The notes: generated from the letters alone by a model not told the origin. Shown: positions 41,548 through 53,626, counted from the first letter of the stretch. The stretch: 64,000 nucleotides of DNA from Streptomyces roseoviridis (GCF_039535235.1 NZ_BAAAWU010000001.1:4092001-4156000); one strand, 5' to 3'. A program made the numbers and translations.

Positions 41548-42963
41548 TCAGTGGTGGAAGGCGGTCGCGGCGCCCTGGTCCCGGGTGAAGGGGTGCGGCT
41601 GGCGCCGCAGCTCGGGCAGCAGCCGGCGCAGGTCCTCGACGAGGAGCCCGGCCAGGTCCGCGGAGAAGCCGTTGCGGCAGACGATCCGCAGCACCGACAG
41701 GTCCTCCCGGTGCGCGGGGAAGGTGTAGGCGGGGACCAGCCAGCCGTGTTCGCGCAGGCGGCGCGAGACGTCGAAGACGTCGAAGGAGGTGACGTCGGGT
41801 GCGGTGGTGAAGGCGAAGACCGGCAGCTGGTCGCCCCGGGTCAGCAGGCGGAAGTCGCCCAGGGCCTCGATCCGTTCGGCCAGGCCGCGGGCGACGTCCC
41901 GGCCGGCCTGCTGGACCGCCCGGTAGCCCTCCCGGCCCAGCCGGAGGAAGGTGTAGTACTGCGCGACGACCTGGGCGCCGGGGCGGGAGAAGTTGAGGGC
42001 GAAGGTAGGCATGTCGCCGCCCAGGTAGTTGACCCGGAAGACGAGTTCCTCGGGCAGTTCGGCGGGCGAGCGCCACAGCGCCCAGCCGACGCCCGGATAG
42101 ACCAGTCCGTACTTGTGCCCGGAGGTGTTGATCGAGGAGACCCGAGGCAGCCGGAAGTCCCACACGAGGTCCTCGTCGAGGAAGGGGGCGATCATGCCGC
42201 CGGAGGCCCCGTCCACGTGGACGGGGACGTCGAGACCGGTGCGGGCCTGGAGATCGTCGAGGGCGGCGCAGATGTCGGCGACGGGCTCGTAGGAGCCGTC
42301 GAACGTGGAGCCGAGGACGGCGACCACACCGATGGTGTTCTCGTCGCACAGCGCGGCGGCGGAGGCGGCGTCGAGGTGGAAGCGGTCGCCCTCCATGGGC
42401 ACCAGGCGCGGCTCGACCTCCCAGAAGTTGCAGAACTTCTCCCAGCAGACCTGCACGTTGACGCCCATCACCAGATTCGGCCGGGCACCGGGATAGCGGT
42501 CCGCGTTGCGCTGCGACCAGCGGCGCTTGAGGGCCAGTCCGGCCAGCATGCAGGCCTCGCTGGAGCCGGTGGTCGAACAGCCGACGGCGGCCGACGGATC
42601 GGGCGCGTTCCACAGCTGGGCCAGCATGGCGACGCAGCGGCGCTCCAGCTCGGCCGTCCTCGGATACTCGTCCTTGTCGATCATGTTCTTGTCGCGGCAC
42701 TCGCCCATGAGCACCCCGGCCTGCGGCTCCATCCACGTGGTGACGAAGGTCGCCAGATTGAGCCGGGAATTGCCGTCGAGCATCAGCTCGTCGTGGACGA
42801 GCCGGTACGCCGTCGCCGGCGGCAGCGGCCCGTCGGGCAGCCGGTGGCGAGGCGGAGCCTCGGTCATGCCGCCGACCGGGTCGGCCTCACCGTAGAACGG
42901 GTTGAAGGCCAGGCGCCGGAAGGGGGCGCCGTCCTGCTCCTCGGGACCCTGGTGCAGCGCCAC
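41548..42963 (-). CDS. gadB: Glutamate decarboxylase
   Basis: A 471-residue PLP enzyme that turns glutamate into GABA and CO2, consuming a proton. The start NPFYGEADPVGGMTEAPP and RLNLATFVTTWMEPQA are typical of GadB. PLP Lys284 lies in SGHKYGLVYPGVGW; GASGGMIAPF and the C-terminal HQGPE-type sequences fit. GABA made here could feed other pathways or aid acid tolerance; no antiporter (gadC) is adjacent. The gene faces the lipoprotein end to end, with 11 bases between. Confidence 0.95.
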   Translation of the reverse strand: MALHQGPEEQDGAPFRRLAFNPFYGEADPVGGMTEAPPRHRLPDGPLPPATAYRLVHDELMLDGNSRLNLATFVTTWMEPQAGVLMGECRDKNMIDKDEYPRTAELERRCVAMLAQLWNAPDPSAAVGCSTTGSSEACMLAGLALKRRWSQRNADRYPGARPNLVMGVNVQVCWEKFCNFWEVEPRLVPMEGDRFHLDAASAAALCDENTIGVVAVLGSTFDGSYEPVADICAALDDLQARTGLDVPVHVDGASGGMIAPFLDEDLVWDFRLPRVSSINTSGHKYGLVYPGVGWALWRSPAELPEELVFRVNYLGGDMPTFALNFSRPGAQVVAQYYTFLRLGREGYRAVQQAGRDVARGLAERIEALGDFRLLTRGDQLPVFAFTTAPDVTSFDVFDVSRRLREHGWLVPAYTFPAHREDLSVLRIVCRNGFSADLAGLLVEDLRRLLPELRRQPHPFTRDQGAATAFHH

Positions 42964-42996
42964 GACGAACTCCTTCCTGGAAGCGGGCGGGCCGCC

Positions 42997-43365
42997 CTAG
43001 ACGCGCGGCGCGATCACCACGGCGGTGCCGTACGCACACACCTCCGTGCCCACGTCGGCGGCCTCCGTGACATCGAAACGGAACATCAGCACCGCGTTCG
43101 CGCCCCGCGCCCGCGCCTGCTCCACCAGACGCTCCATCGCCTGGTTACGGGTCTCCACCAGGGTCTTCGTCAGCCCCTTCAGCTCCCCGCCGATCATCGA
43201 CTTCAGACCCGCGCCGATCTGGCTGCCCAGATGCCGCGAGCGGACCGTCAGCCCGAACACCTCGCCGATCACCTGCCGAACCTCGTGTCCCGGCACGTCG
43301 TTCGTGGTGACCACCAGCACGTCCGACTGGGCCACCTGACCGCCGCCGTACTCGTCGATGCCCAT
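42997..43365 (-). CDS. YbjQ/UPF0145 family protein
   Basis: A 122-residue protein of the YbjQ (DUF74) family: VLVVTTNDVPGHEVRQVIGEVFGLTVRSRHLGSQIGAGLKSMIGGELKGLT, then RGANAVLMFRFDV and VCAYGTAVVI. The fold is dodecin-like and forms pentamers; its role is unknown. AGGAGG lies 9 bases before ATG 43365 (ATG 43371 is too near). It lies 33 bases upstream of gadB on the same strand and may be cotranscribed. Confidence 0.92.
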   Translation of the reverse strand: MGIDEYGGGQVAQSDVLVVTTNDVPGHEVRQVIGEVFGLTVRSRHLGSQIGAGLKSMIGGELKGLTKTLVETRNQAMERLVEQARARGANAVLMFRFDVTEAADVGTEVCAYGTAVVIAPRV

Positions 43366-43550
43366 GCGCATCCACCTCCTGCGGCTCAGCCTGGGGCCCG
43401 CACCGCCCGCGCGCATCCGGGACTGGGCCGGCCGGGAGCCGGGTGGAACCGAGGACGTTCACCGTACGTTGATAGCTTGGGGCGGCCGTCCCGTACGACA
43501 ATCCCCCACGTGACCTTCCCGCCCCCACCGACCGCAGGAGCCCGGAACCC

Positions 43551-44243
43551 GTGAACACGCTTGCCCTCGGACCGAGCTGGCTGGACCCGGACTATCTGAT
43601 CCAGACCTTCGGTCTGATCGGTGTCCTCGTCATCGTCTTCGCCGAGTCCGGACTGCTCATCGGCTTCTTCCTGCCCGGTGACTCCCTGCTCTTCACCACC
43701 GGCCTGCTCGTCACCACCGACAAGCTGGACCAGCCGCTGTGGCTGGTGTGCACGCTGATCGTGGCCGCGGCCATCATCGGTGACCAGGTCGGCTACCTCT
43801 TCGGCCGCAAGGTCGGCCCCGCCCTCTTCAAGCGCCCCGACTCCCGGCTCTTCAAGCAGGAGAACGTCGAAAAGGCCCACGACTTCTTCGAGAAGCACGG
43901 CCCGAAGTCCCTCATCCTGGCCCGCTTCGTGCCGATCGTCCGCACCTTCACGCCGATCATCGCCGGCGTCAGCCGGATGAACTACCGCTCGTTCATCACC
44001 TTCAACATCATCGGCGGCATCCTGTGGGGCGCGGGCGTGACGCTCCTCGGCGCGTCGCTCGGCAAGGTGGACTTCGTCCACGAGCACATCGAGGCCATCC
44101 TCATCCTCATCGTGCTGATCTCCGTGATCCCGATCGTGATCGAGTACCTGCGGGCCCGCTCCCAGTCGAAGAAGCAGCAGCAGAACGACGACGACGCCCC
44201 CGGCACCCCCAACCCGGAGCGCGGCCGCCACGCCAAGCGCTGA
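43551..44243 (+). CDS. DedA-family membrane protein
   Basis: A 230-residue DedA/VTT-domain protein, starting with GTG after AGGAG. Conserved VFAESGLLIGFFLPGDSLLFTTG, AAAIIGDQVGYLFGRKVG and FVPIVRTFTPIIAGVSRMNYRSF are visible, with five membrane segments. DedA proteins are lipid-carrier (undecaprenyl phosphate or phospholipid) flippases or transporters; the FxxxR and R-T motifs are intact. The tail is charged (KKQQQNDDD). Confidence 0.94.
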   Translation: MNTLALGPSWLDPDYLIQTFGLIGVLVIVFAESGLLIGFFLPGDSLLFTTGLLVTTDKLDQPLWLVCTLIVAAAIIGDQVGYLFGRKVGPALFKRPDSRLFKQENVEKAHDFFEKHGPKSLILARFVPIVRTFTPIIAGVSRMNYRSFITFNIIGGILWGAGVTLLGASLGKVDFVHEHIEAILILIVLISVIPIVIEYLRARSQSKKQQQNDDDAPGTPNPERGRHAKR

Positions 44244-44439
44244 AGCAGGCCCCCTCTTTTTGAGGCTCGGTTCACCTCCGGGCGCCTTCAGCGTGCATCG
44301 ACGGTCGACCGTGCTCGTCCGCTCGTCCGCTGGTCCGCTCGTCCGCTCGTTCCTCGCGGACTCCGCGCGCTCTCCCTTTCGATGCCCGCGGCGCCCTTCG
44401 GCTCACCCGCCCAAGGGCGGACCCAGCTTCAGAAAAGGG
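44244..44439. repeat. Short CGTCCGCTG-type repeats between convergent genes
   Basis: A small run of GTCCGCTCGTCCGCTGG near 44313-44352. No gene and no clear terminator. Confidence 0.5.
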
Positions 44440-46113
44440 TCAGAAACCGCGGGTCCGCTTGGCCGCGCGGCGGGCCGCCGCCGCGCCCGGGGCCTGCATG
44501 AAGAGACGGGCCAGCTCGCCTCCCAGGTTCACGCCGATGGCGATCGCCAGCGCCAGGGCCGACGCCTTCGCCAACGAGGCGAAGCCCTGGTCCAGGTTGT
44601 TCTGGGCGATCGCCAGCACCCCGAAGTACGTCGCCGACCCCGGCAGCAGCGGCCCGATCGCCGCCGTCACGTACGGCAGCGACGACGTGTGGTGGTAGCG
44701 GGCGATCAGCTGCCCGAACAGGCCCACGAGCCCCGCCGCCACCGCCGTCGCCATCACCGTCGAGCCGTCGGCCGTCACCGCGATCGACGCGTAGATCACC
44801 CACGCCACCCCGCCGTTCAGCGTCGCGAACAACACCGTCGCCCGCGACTGCTGCAACAGGATCGCGAAGGTCGCGCACAGCACCATCGACGCCACGATCT
44901 GCGTCGCCGGCCGCTCGACCGGATCGAGCAACCCCTCCGGGTTCAGCTGCGCGCCGAACTGCACCGCGACGTACAGCACCGACAGCACGCCCACCACGAT
45001 CGCCACGAAGAAGTACCCGACTTCCAGGAGCCGGGCCGACGCCGTGATGTAGAAGCCGGTCAGACCGTCCTGCACGGCCGCCACCAGGGCCCGCCCCGGA
45101 ATCAGCGCGAACAGGCCACCCGTGATCACCGCCGAGGGCCGCAGATCGGCGTGGAGCACCGTCAGCGCCACCCCCATCGCGGCCGGCGGCATCGCCGCCA
45201 CGAGGAACTGGTAGAACTCCGGAAGCCCCCGCCCCGCGCACAGCCACGCCAGCCGGTCACCCAGCATCGCCCCGAGAGCCGCCACGAAGAACACCGTGGC
45301 ACCGCCGCCCACCAGCACCGACGCCGCACCCGCCAGCGCCCCGGCCGCACTCGTCAGGACCCACCCCGGATACGGATGCCGGTTGCGGCGGATCTCCGCC
45401 AGCCGCCGGTACGCCTCCTCCGGCGACACCTCGTGGTCCGGGTCGTTGATGTCGGCGAGCAGTTGGTAGACCGCCTCCAGGCGGGTGTAGTCGGTGCCCC
45501 GGCGCCGCACCGTACGGTTCGCCGTCACCGGGTCGTCCACCAGCGACGGCTGGTAGGTGATCGACAGCAGCGTGAACGTCACCGTCGGCTCGCAGCGGTC
45601 GAGCCCGTAGGAACGGCAGATCGCGAACATCGCCGCCTCGACGTCCTCCGCGCCCTGACCGCCCGCGAGCAGCAGCTCACCGATACGCAGCGTCAGGTCC
45701 AGCACGCGCGGCACCGGCGGCCCGCCCTCGTCCGCCTTCCGCGGCGCCTCCGGCATCGGCCGCTCGCCCACCGGAAGGCGCAGCATCGTCCGCATCCGGT
45801 CCTGCCACGGCGCGTCCTGCGCCATCCTCACCAGCGGTATGCCGTACGCGGGCGTGAAGGCGGGCGGGGAGTCCTGCACCGAGTACGTCGACGGCGGGGC
45901 GAAGGCGGAACCCTCCTGCTCCACCGGCGGCTCCGGAGCCAGCCCCTGCGGGAGCGCGAACTCGGACGTCGGATGCTCGTCCTCCACCGGCTCGGGCGGC
46001 TCCACACCGGCCGGCGGGACGAACGCGCTGCGTGCCTCGTCCGACGGCGGCTTGCGGTCCTCCGGGACCTCCTCCGGCCCGTCCGGCCTCGCCACCACTC
46101 TGCTCGCCCTCAT
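44440..46113 (-). CDS. ThrE-type threonine/serine exporter
   Basis: A 557-residue protein. Residues 1-140 are a polar, proline-rich head. Residues 140-290 carry the ThrE soluble domain (ELLLAGGQGAEDVEAAMFAICRSYGLDRCEPTVTFTLLSI). Residues 295-540 are ten membrane segments covering both ThrE parts, including GRALVAAVQDGLTGFYITASARLLE and ATLNGGVAWVIYASIAV. It exports threonine or serine in Corynebacterium; the exact substrate is inferred. The terminator for ppa lies upstream. Confidence 0.92.
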   Translation of the reverse strand: MRASRVVARPDGPEEVPEDRKPPSDEARSAFVPPAGVEPPEPVEDEHPTSEFALPQGLAPEPPVEQEGSAFAPPSTYSVQDSPPAFTPAYGIPLVRMAQDAPWQDRMRTMLRLPVGERPMPEAPRKADEGGPPVPRVLDLTLRIGELLLAGGQGAEDVEAAMFAICRSYGLDRCEPTVTFTLLSITYQPSLVDDPVTANRTVRRRGTDYTRLEAVYQLLADINDPDHEVSPEEAYRRLAEIRRNRHPYPGWVLTSAAGALAGAASVLVGGGATVFFVAALGAMLGDRLAWLCAGRGLPEFYQFLVAAMPPAAMGVALTVLHADLRPSAVITGGLFALIPGRALVAAVQDGLTGFYITASARLLEVGYFFVAIVVGVLSVLYVAVQFGAQLNPEGLLDPVERPATQIVASMVLCATFAILLQQSRATVLFATLNGGVAWVIYASIAVTADGSTVMATAVAAGLVGLFGQLIARYHHTSSLPYVTAAIGPLLPGSATYFGVLAIAQNNLDQGFASLAKASALALAIAIGVNLGGELARLFMQAPGAAAARRAAKRTRGF

Positions 46114-46178
46114 TCCGGCCTCGTACCCGCACGTCCGGGCCCCATACGAGCCCGGCTCCCGCCAGTATGAACGCGCGA

Positions 46179-46210
46179 AGGGCGGCGCACCTCAGCAGGT
46201 GCACCGCCCT
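46179..46210 (-). terminator. Terminator after ppa
   Basis: Hairpin with arms AGGGCGGCGCACCT and AGGTGCACCGCCCT (one mismatch) and loop CAGC, between ppa and the exporter gene. Confidence 0.8.
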
Positions 46211-46264
46211 CTCACACGACCGGATCAGGCCACGACGCCCGACCCGCCCGGAGCAACACGAGCC

Positions 46265-46756
46265 TCAGTGGCCGCCCTGCTCCTTGAAGCGCGCGTACGA
46301 CTTCTCGATCTCGGCCTCGGCCTCGGCGCGGCCGACCCAGTCGGCGCCCTCGACGGACTTGCCGGGCTCCAGGTCCTTGTAGACCTCGAAGAAGTGCTGG
46401 ATCTCCAGGCGGTCGAACTCCGCCACGTGGTGGATGTCGCGCAGGTGCTCCATCCGCGGGTCCGTCGCCGGCACGCACAGCAGCTTGTCGTCGCCGCCGG
46501 CCTCGTCCGTCATCCGGAACATGCCGATGGCACGGCACTTGATCAGGCAGCCCGGGAAGGTCGGCTCGTCCAGGATGACCAGCGCGTCCAGCGGGTCGCC
46601 GTCCTCGCCGAGGGTGTTCTCGACGAAGCCGTAGTCCGTCGGGTAGGCGGTCGAGGTGAAGAGACGGCGGTCCAGGCGGATCCGACCGGTCTCGTGGTCG
46701 ACCTCGTACTTGTTCCGCGACCCCTTGGGGATCTCGATGGTGACGTCGAACTCCAC
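46265..46756 (-). CDS. ppa: Inorganic pyrophosphatase
   Basis: A 163-residue family I pyrophosphatase, starting with GTG after AGGAGG. Active-site residues are plain: KYEVDHETGRI, YPTDYGFVENTLGEDGDPLDALV (metal-binding Asp cluster) and DIHHVAEF. It splits pyrophosphate, pulling biosynthetic reactions forward. The extra 11 codons upstream in frame are not part of the family. Confidence 0.97.
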   Translation of the reverse strand: MEFDVTIEIPKGSRNKYEVDHETGRIRLDRRLFTSTAYPTDYGFVENTLGEDGDPLDALVILDEPTFPGCLIKCRAIGMFRMTDEAGGDDKLLCVPATDPRMEHLRDIHHVAEFDRLEIQHFFEVYKDLEPGKSVEGADWVGRAEAEAEIEKSYARFKEQGGH

Positions 46757-46861
46757 GGGTGGATCTCCTCCTGAATCAACACATGTCAATGCTCGCGACG
46801 ACGCGCGGTGGTTAAGTGTCCCTCACGCAGGGTCCTGATCGCGAAAGGGGCTGGTCATCAC

Positions 46862-48289
46862 ATGCCGGAGCCGAGAACCTGGCAGCTCGTGGCGGGCTCC
46901 GCCGTGCTCGGTCTGGCCCTGGCCACCGGCGCGGTGGCCGCGGCCGGCCCGTGGGACACGGGTCAGCGTAAGGCCGAGCGGGCCCGAGCGGTCACCCTCG
47001 CGACGACAGGTGGCGCACATCACGCCGGCGCCCCCGGCGGCCCCGCCCCGCGCCGTCCCGCCCCCGCCCCCAGCGCCGCCGGAGTGCTCCGCGCCCTCGA
47101 CGCGGCCGGGGCCACCGGCACGACCACCCGACCGGGCGACGACCTCGCCGCCGCCCTCGTCCCCCTCCTGGCCGACCCCGCCCTCGGCCCGCTGCGCACC
47201 GCGTCCGTCGTCGACGCCGGCACCGGCCGGCAGCTCTACGGGGAAGGCGCCGCCACCCCCATGACCCCCGCCTCCACCATCAAGATCGCCACCACCACCG
47301 CGGCGCTCTCCGCCCTCGGCCCCCACCACCGCATCGCCACCACCACGACCGCCGGCCCCGACGGCCGCACCGTCACCCTCGTCGGCGGCGGCGACCCCAC
47401 CCTCGACCACACCCGCCTGCGGGCCCTCGCCGGCGCCACCGCCCGCGCCCTCAAGGCCCGCGGCACCCCGTCCGTACGCCTCGCCTACGACACCAGCCTC
47501 TACCAGGGGCCCACCCTCCACCCGATCGGCCCCAACGAGAACCTCGCCCCCGTCACCGCCCTCATGACCAACGCCGGCCGGCTCGACGACAGCCGCACCG
47601 GCACCGCCGCCCGCAGCTCCGACCCGGCCCGCGACACCGCCACCGCCTTCGCCGACCTCCTCCACCAGGCCGGCATCACCGTCCAGGGCGCCCCCGCCCC
47701 CGGCAAAGCCCCCCGGGGCGCGAAGGCCGCACCCCTCGCCCGCACCGACTCCGCACCCCTCGCCGACCTCGTGGAACGCACCCTCACCCACAGCGACAAC
47801 GACCTCGCCGAGGCCCTCGCCCGCCAGACCGCCCTCGCCCACCGGCAGCCCGCCAGCTTCACCGGCGCCGCGAAGGCCGTCCACGACGAGCTCGCCCGCC
47901 TCGGCCTGCCCCTCGCCGGCGCCCGCTTCGCCGACGGCAGCGGCCTCGACCGGCGCGACCGGATCTCCGCCGCCCTCCTCACCGGCATCCTCACCCGCGC
48001 GGCCGACCCCACCCGCCCCACCCTGCGCCCCGTCCTCACCGGACTGCCCGTCGGCGGCTTCAGCGGCACCCTCGCCGACCGCTACGACGACCCCGCCACC
48101 GCCCCCGGAGCCGGCACCGTACGCGCCAAGACCGGCACCCTCAGAGGCGTCGACACCCTCGCCGGCACCGTCGTCACCGCCGACGGCCGCCTCCTCGCCT
48201 TCGCCTTCCTCGCCGGCGACACCACCTCCCCGTTCACCGCCCGCCCCGCCCTCGACCGCCTCTCCGCCGCCCTCGCCCCACCCCGCTGA
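46862..48289 (+). CDS. dacB: D-alanyl-D-alanine carboxypeptidase/endopeptidase (PBP4 type)
   Basis: A 475-residue class C penicillin-binding protein. A membrane-spanning signal (LVAGSAVLGLALATGAVAAA) is followed by the active-site triad of motifs: STIK (Ser138, Lys141), SDN (311-313) and KTG (423-425). PBP4-type enzymes trim or cleave peptidoglycan crosslinks. ATG 46862 follows GAAAGGGG; the reading frame goes further back but adds no signal feature. It is divergent from ppa, the standard gene order. Confidence 0.95.
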   Translation: MPEPRTWQLVAGSAVLGLALATGAVAAAGPWDTGQRKAERARAVTLATTGGAHHAGAPGGPAPRRPAPAPSAAGVLRALDAAGATGTTTRPGDDLAAALVPLLADPALGPLRTASVVDAGTGRQLYGEGAATPMTPASTIKIATTTAALSALGPHHRIATTTTAGPDGRTVTLVGGGDPTLDHTRLRALAGATARALKARGTPSVRLAYDTSLYQGPTLHPIGPNENLAPVTALMTNAGRLDDSRTGTAARSSDPARDTATAFADLLHQAGITVQGAPAPGKAPRGAKAAPLARTDSAPLADLVERTLTHSDNDLAEALARQTALAHRQPASFTGAAKAVHDELARLGLPLAGARFADGSGLDRRDRISAALLTGILTRAADPTRPTLRPVLTGLPVGGFSGTLADRYDDPATAPGAGTVRAKTGTLRGVDTLAGTVVTADGRLLAFAFLAGDTTSPFTARPALDRLSAALAPPR

Positions 48290-48360
48290 CCGGGCCGGAC
48301 CCGGGCGAAAGACTCACCCGAACCCTCACCGAACGCACGCCGAGAACGTACGGTTGACGC

Positions 48361-49500
48361 ATGACGAGCATCGGTGGTGCAGGCACATCGGGGATGGTCG
48401 ACTGGAATCTCGCCGTCGCGACGGCGACCCGCCTGGTACGTCCGGGCCCCGAGGTGAGCAGGGACGAGGCCCGTGCGGTCGTCGCGGAACTCCGCAGACA
48501 CGCCAAAGCCGCCGAGGAACACGTCCGCGCCTACACCCGGATGGTCCCCGACGGCCACGAGCCCGACGACACACCCGTCCTCGTCGTCGACCGCGCCGGC
48601 TGGATCAGGGCCAACGTCGCCGGCTTCCGCGAACTGCTGTCCCCCCTCCTCGACAAGATGCAGGAACGCCGCGCCGGCACCCCCGGCGGCACCGTCCTCA
48701 GCGCCGTCGGCGGCAAGGTCACCGGCGTGGAACTCGGCATGCTCCTGTCCTTCCTCGCCAGCCGCATCCTCGGCCAGTACGAAACCTTCGCCCCGGCCAC
48801 CCGCGACCTGCCCGCCGGCACCGACGGCGCCGGACGACTCCTCCTCGTCGCCCCCAACATCGTCCACGTCGAACGCGAGCTCGACGTCTCCCCCCACGAC
48901 TTCCGCCTCTGGGTCTGCCTCCACGAGGAAACCCACCGCACCCAGTTCACCGCCGTCCCCTGGCTCCGCGACCACCTCCAAGGCGAGATCCAGTCATTCC
49001 TCGCCGCCACCGACGTCGACCCCGGCACCGTCATCGAACGCCTCCGCGAAGCCGTCCAAGCCCTCACCGGCAGCCGCCCCGAAGGCGAACAGGGCGAACC
49101 CGCCCCCTCCCTCGTCGAACTCGTCCAGAGCCCGGAACAACGCGAGATCCTCGGCCGCCTCACCGCCGTCATGTCCCTCCTCGAAGGCCACGCCGACTAC
49201 GTCATGGACGGCGTCGGCCCCGACGTCGTCCCCTCCGTCACCGAGATCCGCGAGAAGTTCCAGCAGCGCCGCGCCCGCGGCGCCTCCCGCCTCGACCTCG
49301 CCCTGCGCAAGCTCCTCGGCCTCGACGCCAAACTCCGCCAGTACCGCGACGGCGAACGCTTCGTCCGCGCCGTCGTCGACCAGGTCGGCATGGACGGCTT
49401 CAACCGCGTGTGGACCTCTCCCAACACGCTCCCCACCAAAACCGAGATCGCCCACCCCGCCGACTGGGTGGCGAGGGTGCACCGTAGGGCAGACTCCTGA
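48361..49500 (+). CDS. DUF2342 zinc metalloprotease family protein
   Basis: A 379-residue member of the actinobacterial DUF2342 family, annotated as zinc-dependent metalloprotease or F420-associated protein. The HEETH motif (residues 188-192) is a perfect HExxH zinc site, and GHADYVMDGVGPDVVPS provides the third ligand region. It lies between dacB and tilS, the usual context. Substrate unknown. Confidence 0.92.
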   Translation: MTSIGGAGTSGMVDWNLAVATATRLVRPGPEVSRDEARAVVAELRRHAKAAEEHVRAYTRMVPDGHEPDDTPVLVVDRAGWIRANVAGFRELLSPLLDKMQERRAGTPGGTVLSAVGGKVTGVELGMLLSFLASRILGQYETFAPATRDLPAGTDGAGRLLLVAPNIVHVERELDVSPHDFRLWVCLHEETHRTQFTAVPWLRDHLQGEIQSFLAATDVDPGTVIERLREAVQALTGSRPEGEQGEPAPSLVELVQSPEQREILGRLTAVMSLLEGHADYVMDGVGPDVVPSVTEIREKFQQRRARGASRLDLALRKLLGLDAKLRQYRDGERFVRAVVDQVGMDGFNRVWTSPNTLPTKTEIAHPADWVARVHRRADS

Positions 49501-49696
49501 GACAGCTGCGTCGCATGACCGAAGAACACCCCCACCATCACCCATCCGAGGGACCGTAGACGGCGGGTAAGGCGTGCAATGCTCGGGTAACGGCCAGGTT
49601 CTGTCACCATCGACGCACTCTCAGTGACCGAACCCCCACTTCCGACCGTTAAGACACCGACCGAGGCACCCACACTCACCACGAAGGGCACCGGAC

Positions 49697-50719
49697 ATGG
49701 GTCCCCATCCCGCGGTCGCGGCGATACGCCTGGCGGTCCGCCGCGTACTCCACGACGTCCTCACCGAACACCGCGACACCACCACCCCCGGCACGGCACC
49801 CGGCGAACACCCCCTCGTGCTCGTCGCCTGCTCCGGCGGCGCCGACTCCATGGCACTCGCCTCCGCGCTCGCCTTCGAAGCCCGCAAGCTCCACGTCCGC
49901 GCCGGCGGCATCACCGTCGACCACGGCCTCCAGCAGGGCTCCGGCCAACGCGCCACCGAAGTCACCGACCGCATGACCGCACTCGGCCTCGACCCCGTCG
50001 AAGCCATCGCCGTCACCGTCGGCCGCGACGGAGGACCCGAAGCCGCCGCCCGCGACGCCCGCTACGCCGCCCTCGACGACGCGGCCGAACGCCACGGCGC
50101 CGCCGCCGTCCTCCTCGGCCACACCCGCGACGACCAAGCCGAAACCGTCCTCCTCGGCCTCGCCCGCGGCTCCGGCATCCGCTCCCTCTCCGGCATGGCC
50201 GCCGTCTCCGGCACCGCACGCCGCTACCGCCGCCCCTTCCTGGAGCTCGACCGCCAGACCGTCCGCAAGGCCTGCATCGCCCAGGAACTCGCCGTATGGG
50301 ACGACCCCCACAACAGCGACCCCGCCTACACCCGCTCCCGCCTCCGCCACGAGGGCCTGCCCGCCCTCGAAAAAGCACTCGGCAAGGGCGTCGTCGAAGC
50401 CCTCGCCCGAACGGCCCAGCTCTCCCGCGACGACGCCGACGCCCTCGACTCCTGGGCCGCCGACGCCGAAGCCGCCGTACGCGACGAAGCCGGCCGCCTC
50501 GAATGCGCCAAGCTCCACGGGCTTCCCCCCGCCGTACGCCGCCGCATCCTGCGCCGCGCCGTCATCGCCGAAGGCGCCCCCGCCGGCTCCCTCTTCGCCC
50601 GCCACATCGAAGAACTCGACCGGCTCATCACCGGCTGGCGCGGCCAAGGAGCCATCAACCTGCCCGGCCGCGTCGAGGCACGCCGCCAGGGTGGCAGACT
50701 GGTGATTCGGCAAGGCTGA
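49697..50719 (+). CDS. tilS: tRNA(Ile)-lysidine synthase
   Basis: A 340-residue PP-loop ATPase with SGGADSMALA at residues 46-51. It converts C34 of tRNA-Ile(CAT) to lysidine so that AUA is read as isoleucine. LGHTRDDQAETVLLGLARGSGIRSLSGM is the second conserved block; the short C-terminal domain is typical of actinobacteria. It precedes hpt by 18 bases. Confidence 0.96.
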   Translation: MGPHPAVAAIRLAVRRVLHDVLTEHRDTTTPGTAPGEHPLVLVACSGGADSMALASALAFEARKLHVRAGGITVDHGLQQGSGQRATEVTDRMTALGLDPVEAIAVTVGRDGGPEAAARDARYAALDDAAERHGAAAVLLGHTRDDQAETVLLGLARGSGIRSLSGMAAVSGTARRYRRPFLELDRQTVRKACIAQELAVWDDPHNSDPAYTRSRLRHEGLPALEKALGKGVVEALARTAQLSRDDADALDSWAADAEAAVRDEAGRLECAKLHGLPPAVRRRILRRAVIAEGAPAGSLFARHIEELDRLITGWRGQGAINLPGRVEARRQGGRLVIRQG

Positions 50720-50737
50720 CGCAAGGCTGCAACGAAA

Positions 50738-51301
50738 GTGACCCGGGTGAACGAGAAGGACATGGGCACCGACCTCAAGTCGGTGCTCATCACCAAGGAA
50801 GAGATCGACGCGAAGCTGGCCGAACTGGCCGCGAAGATCGACGCGGAGTACGCGGGCAAGGACCTGCTCATCGTCGGCGTCCTCAAGGGAGCCGTGATGG
50901 TGATGGCGGACCTGGCACGCGCCCTGTCCACCCCCGTCACCATGGACTGGATGGCTGTCTCCTCCTACGGAGCCGGCACCCAGTCCTCCGGCGTCGTCCG
51001 CATCCTCAAGGACCTCGACACCGACATCAAGGGCAAGCACGTCCTGATCGTCGAGGACATCATCGACTCGGGCCTGACCCTCTCCTGGCTCCTGTCCAAC
51101 CTCGGCTCCCGCGAGCCGGCCTCCCTGGAGGTCTGCACCCTCCTGCGCAAGCCGGACGCCGCCAAGGTCGCCATCGACGTCAAGTGGATCGGCTTCGACA
51201 TCCCCAACGAGTTCGTCGTCGGCTACGGCCTCGACTACGCCGAGAAGTACCGCAATCTCCCGTTCGTCGGCACCCTCGCCCCCCACGTCTACGGCGGCTG
51301 A
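50738..51301 (+). CDS. hpt: Hypoxanthine phosphoribosyltransferase
   Basis: A 187-residue enzyme that makes IMP/GMP from hypoxanthine/guanine and PRPP. The PRPP loop VLIVEDIIDSGLTL and the DFVVGYGLDY-like C-terminal WIGFDIPNEFVVGYGLDYAEKYRNLP are clear. Three possible starts lie close together: GTG 50738, GTG 50747 and ATG 50762; the first is given. The tilS-hpt-ftsH order is conserved. Confidence 0.96.
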   Translation: MTRVNEKDMGTDLKSVLITKEEIDAKLAELAAKIDAEYAGKDLLIVGVLKGAVMVMADLARALSTPVTMDWMAVSSYGAGTQSSGVVRILKDLDTDIKGKHVLIVEDIIDSGLTLSWLLSNLGSREPASLEVCTLLRKPDAAKVAIDVKWIGFDIPNEFVVGYGLDYAEKYRNLPFVGTLAPHVYGG

Positions 51302-51490
51302 GGGCCCGCACCCCATGGGAACCCGCACCGCCGTCCCACCGTTGAAGCAAAGGAAGACGGCCGCGGGTGACAATGCTGGGGTACCGTCCGAAGAACAGCT
51401 TTTTCATACCGCAGCTCCAAACAACAGCAGCTACTCAGCAGCATTCACCTACGGGCAGGAGGGACGGGGCGTCGAGCACGCCCCGTATGG

Positions 51491-53515
<2,025 letters not shown>

Positions 53516-53549
53516 GCTCCGTAAACCCGGCGACGGGCCCGGAATGGAA

Positions 53550-53593
53550 GCCGCGCCCCCACAGGTTCTAGCCTGTGGGGGCGCGGCTTTTTT
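53550..53593 (+). terminator. Rho-independent terminator after ftsH
   Basis: Perfect 16-base stem GCCGCGCCCCCACAGG with loop TTCTAG and a run of six T (53588-53593). Confidence 0.96.
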
Positions 53594-53626
53594 CGCGCCA
53601 TGTCAGACAGACGGAACGAGGCACAC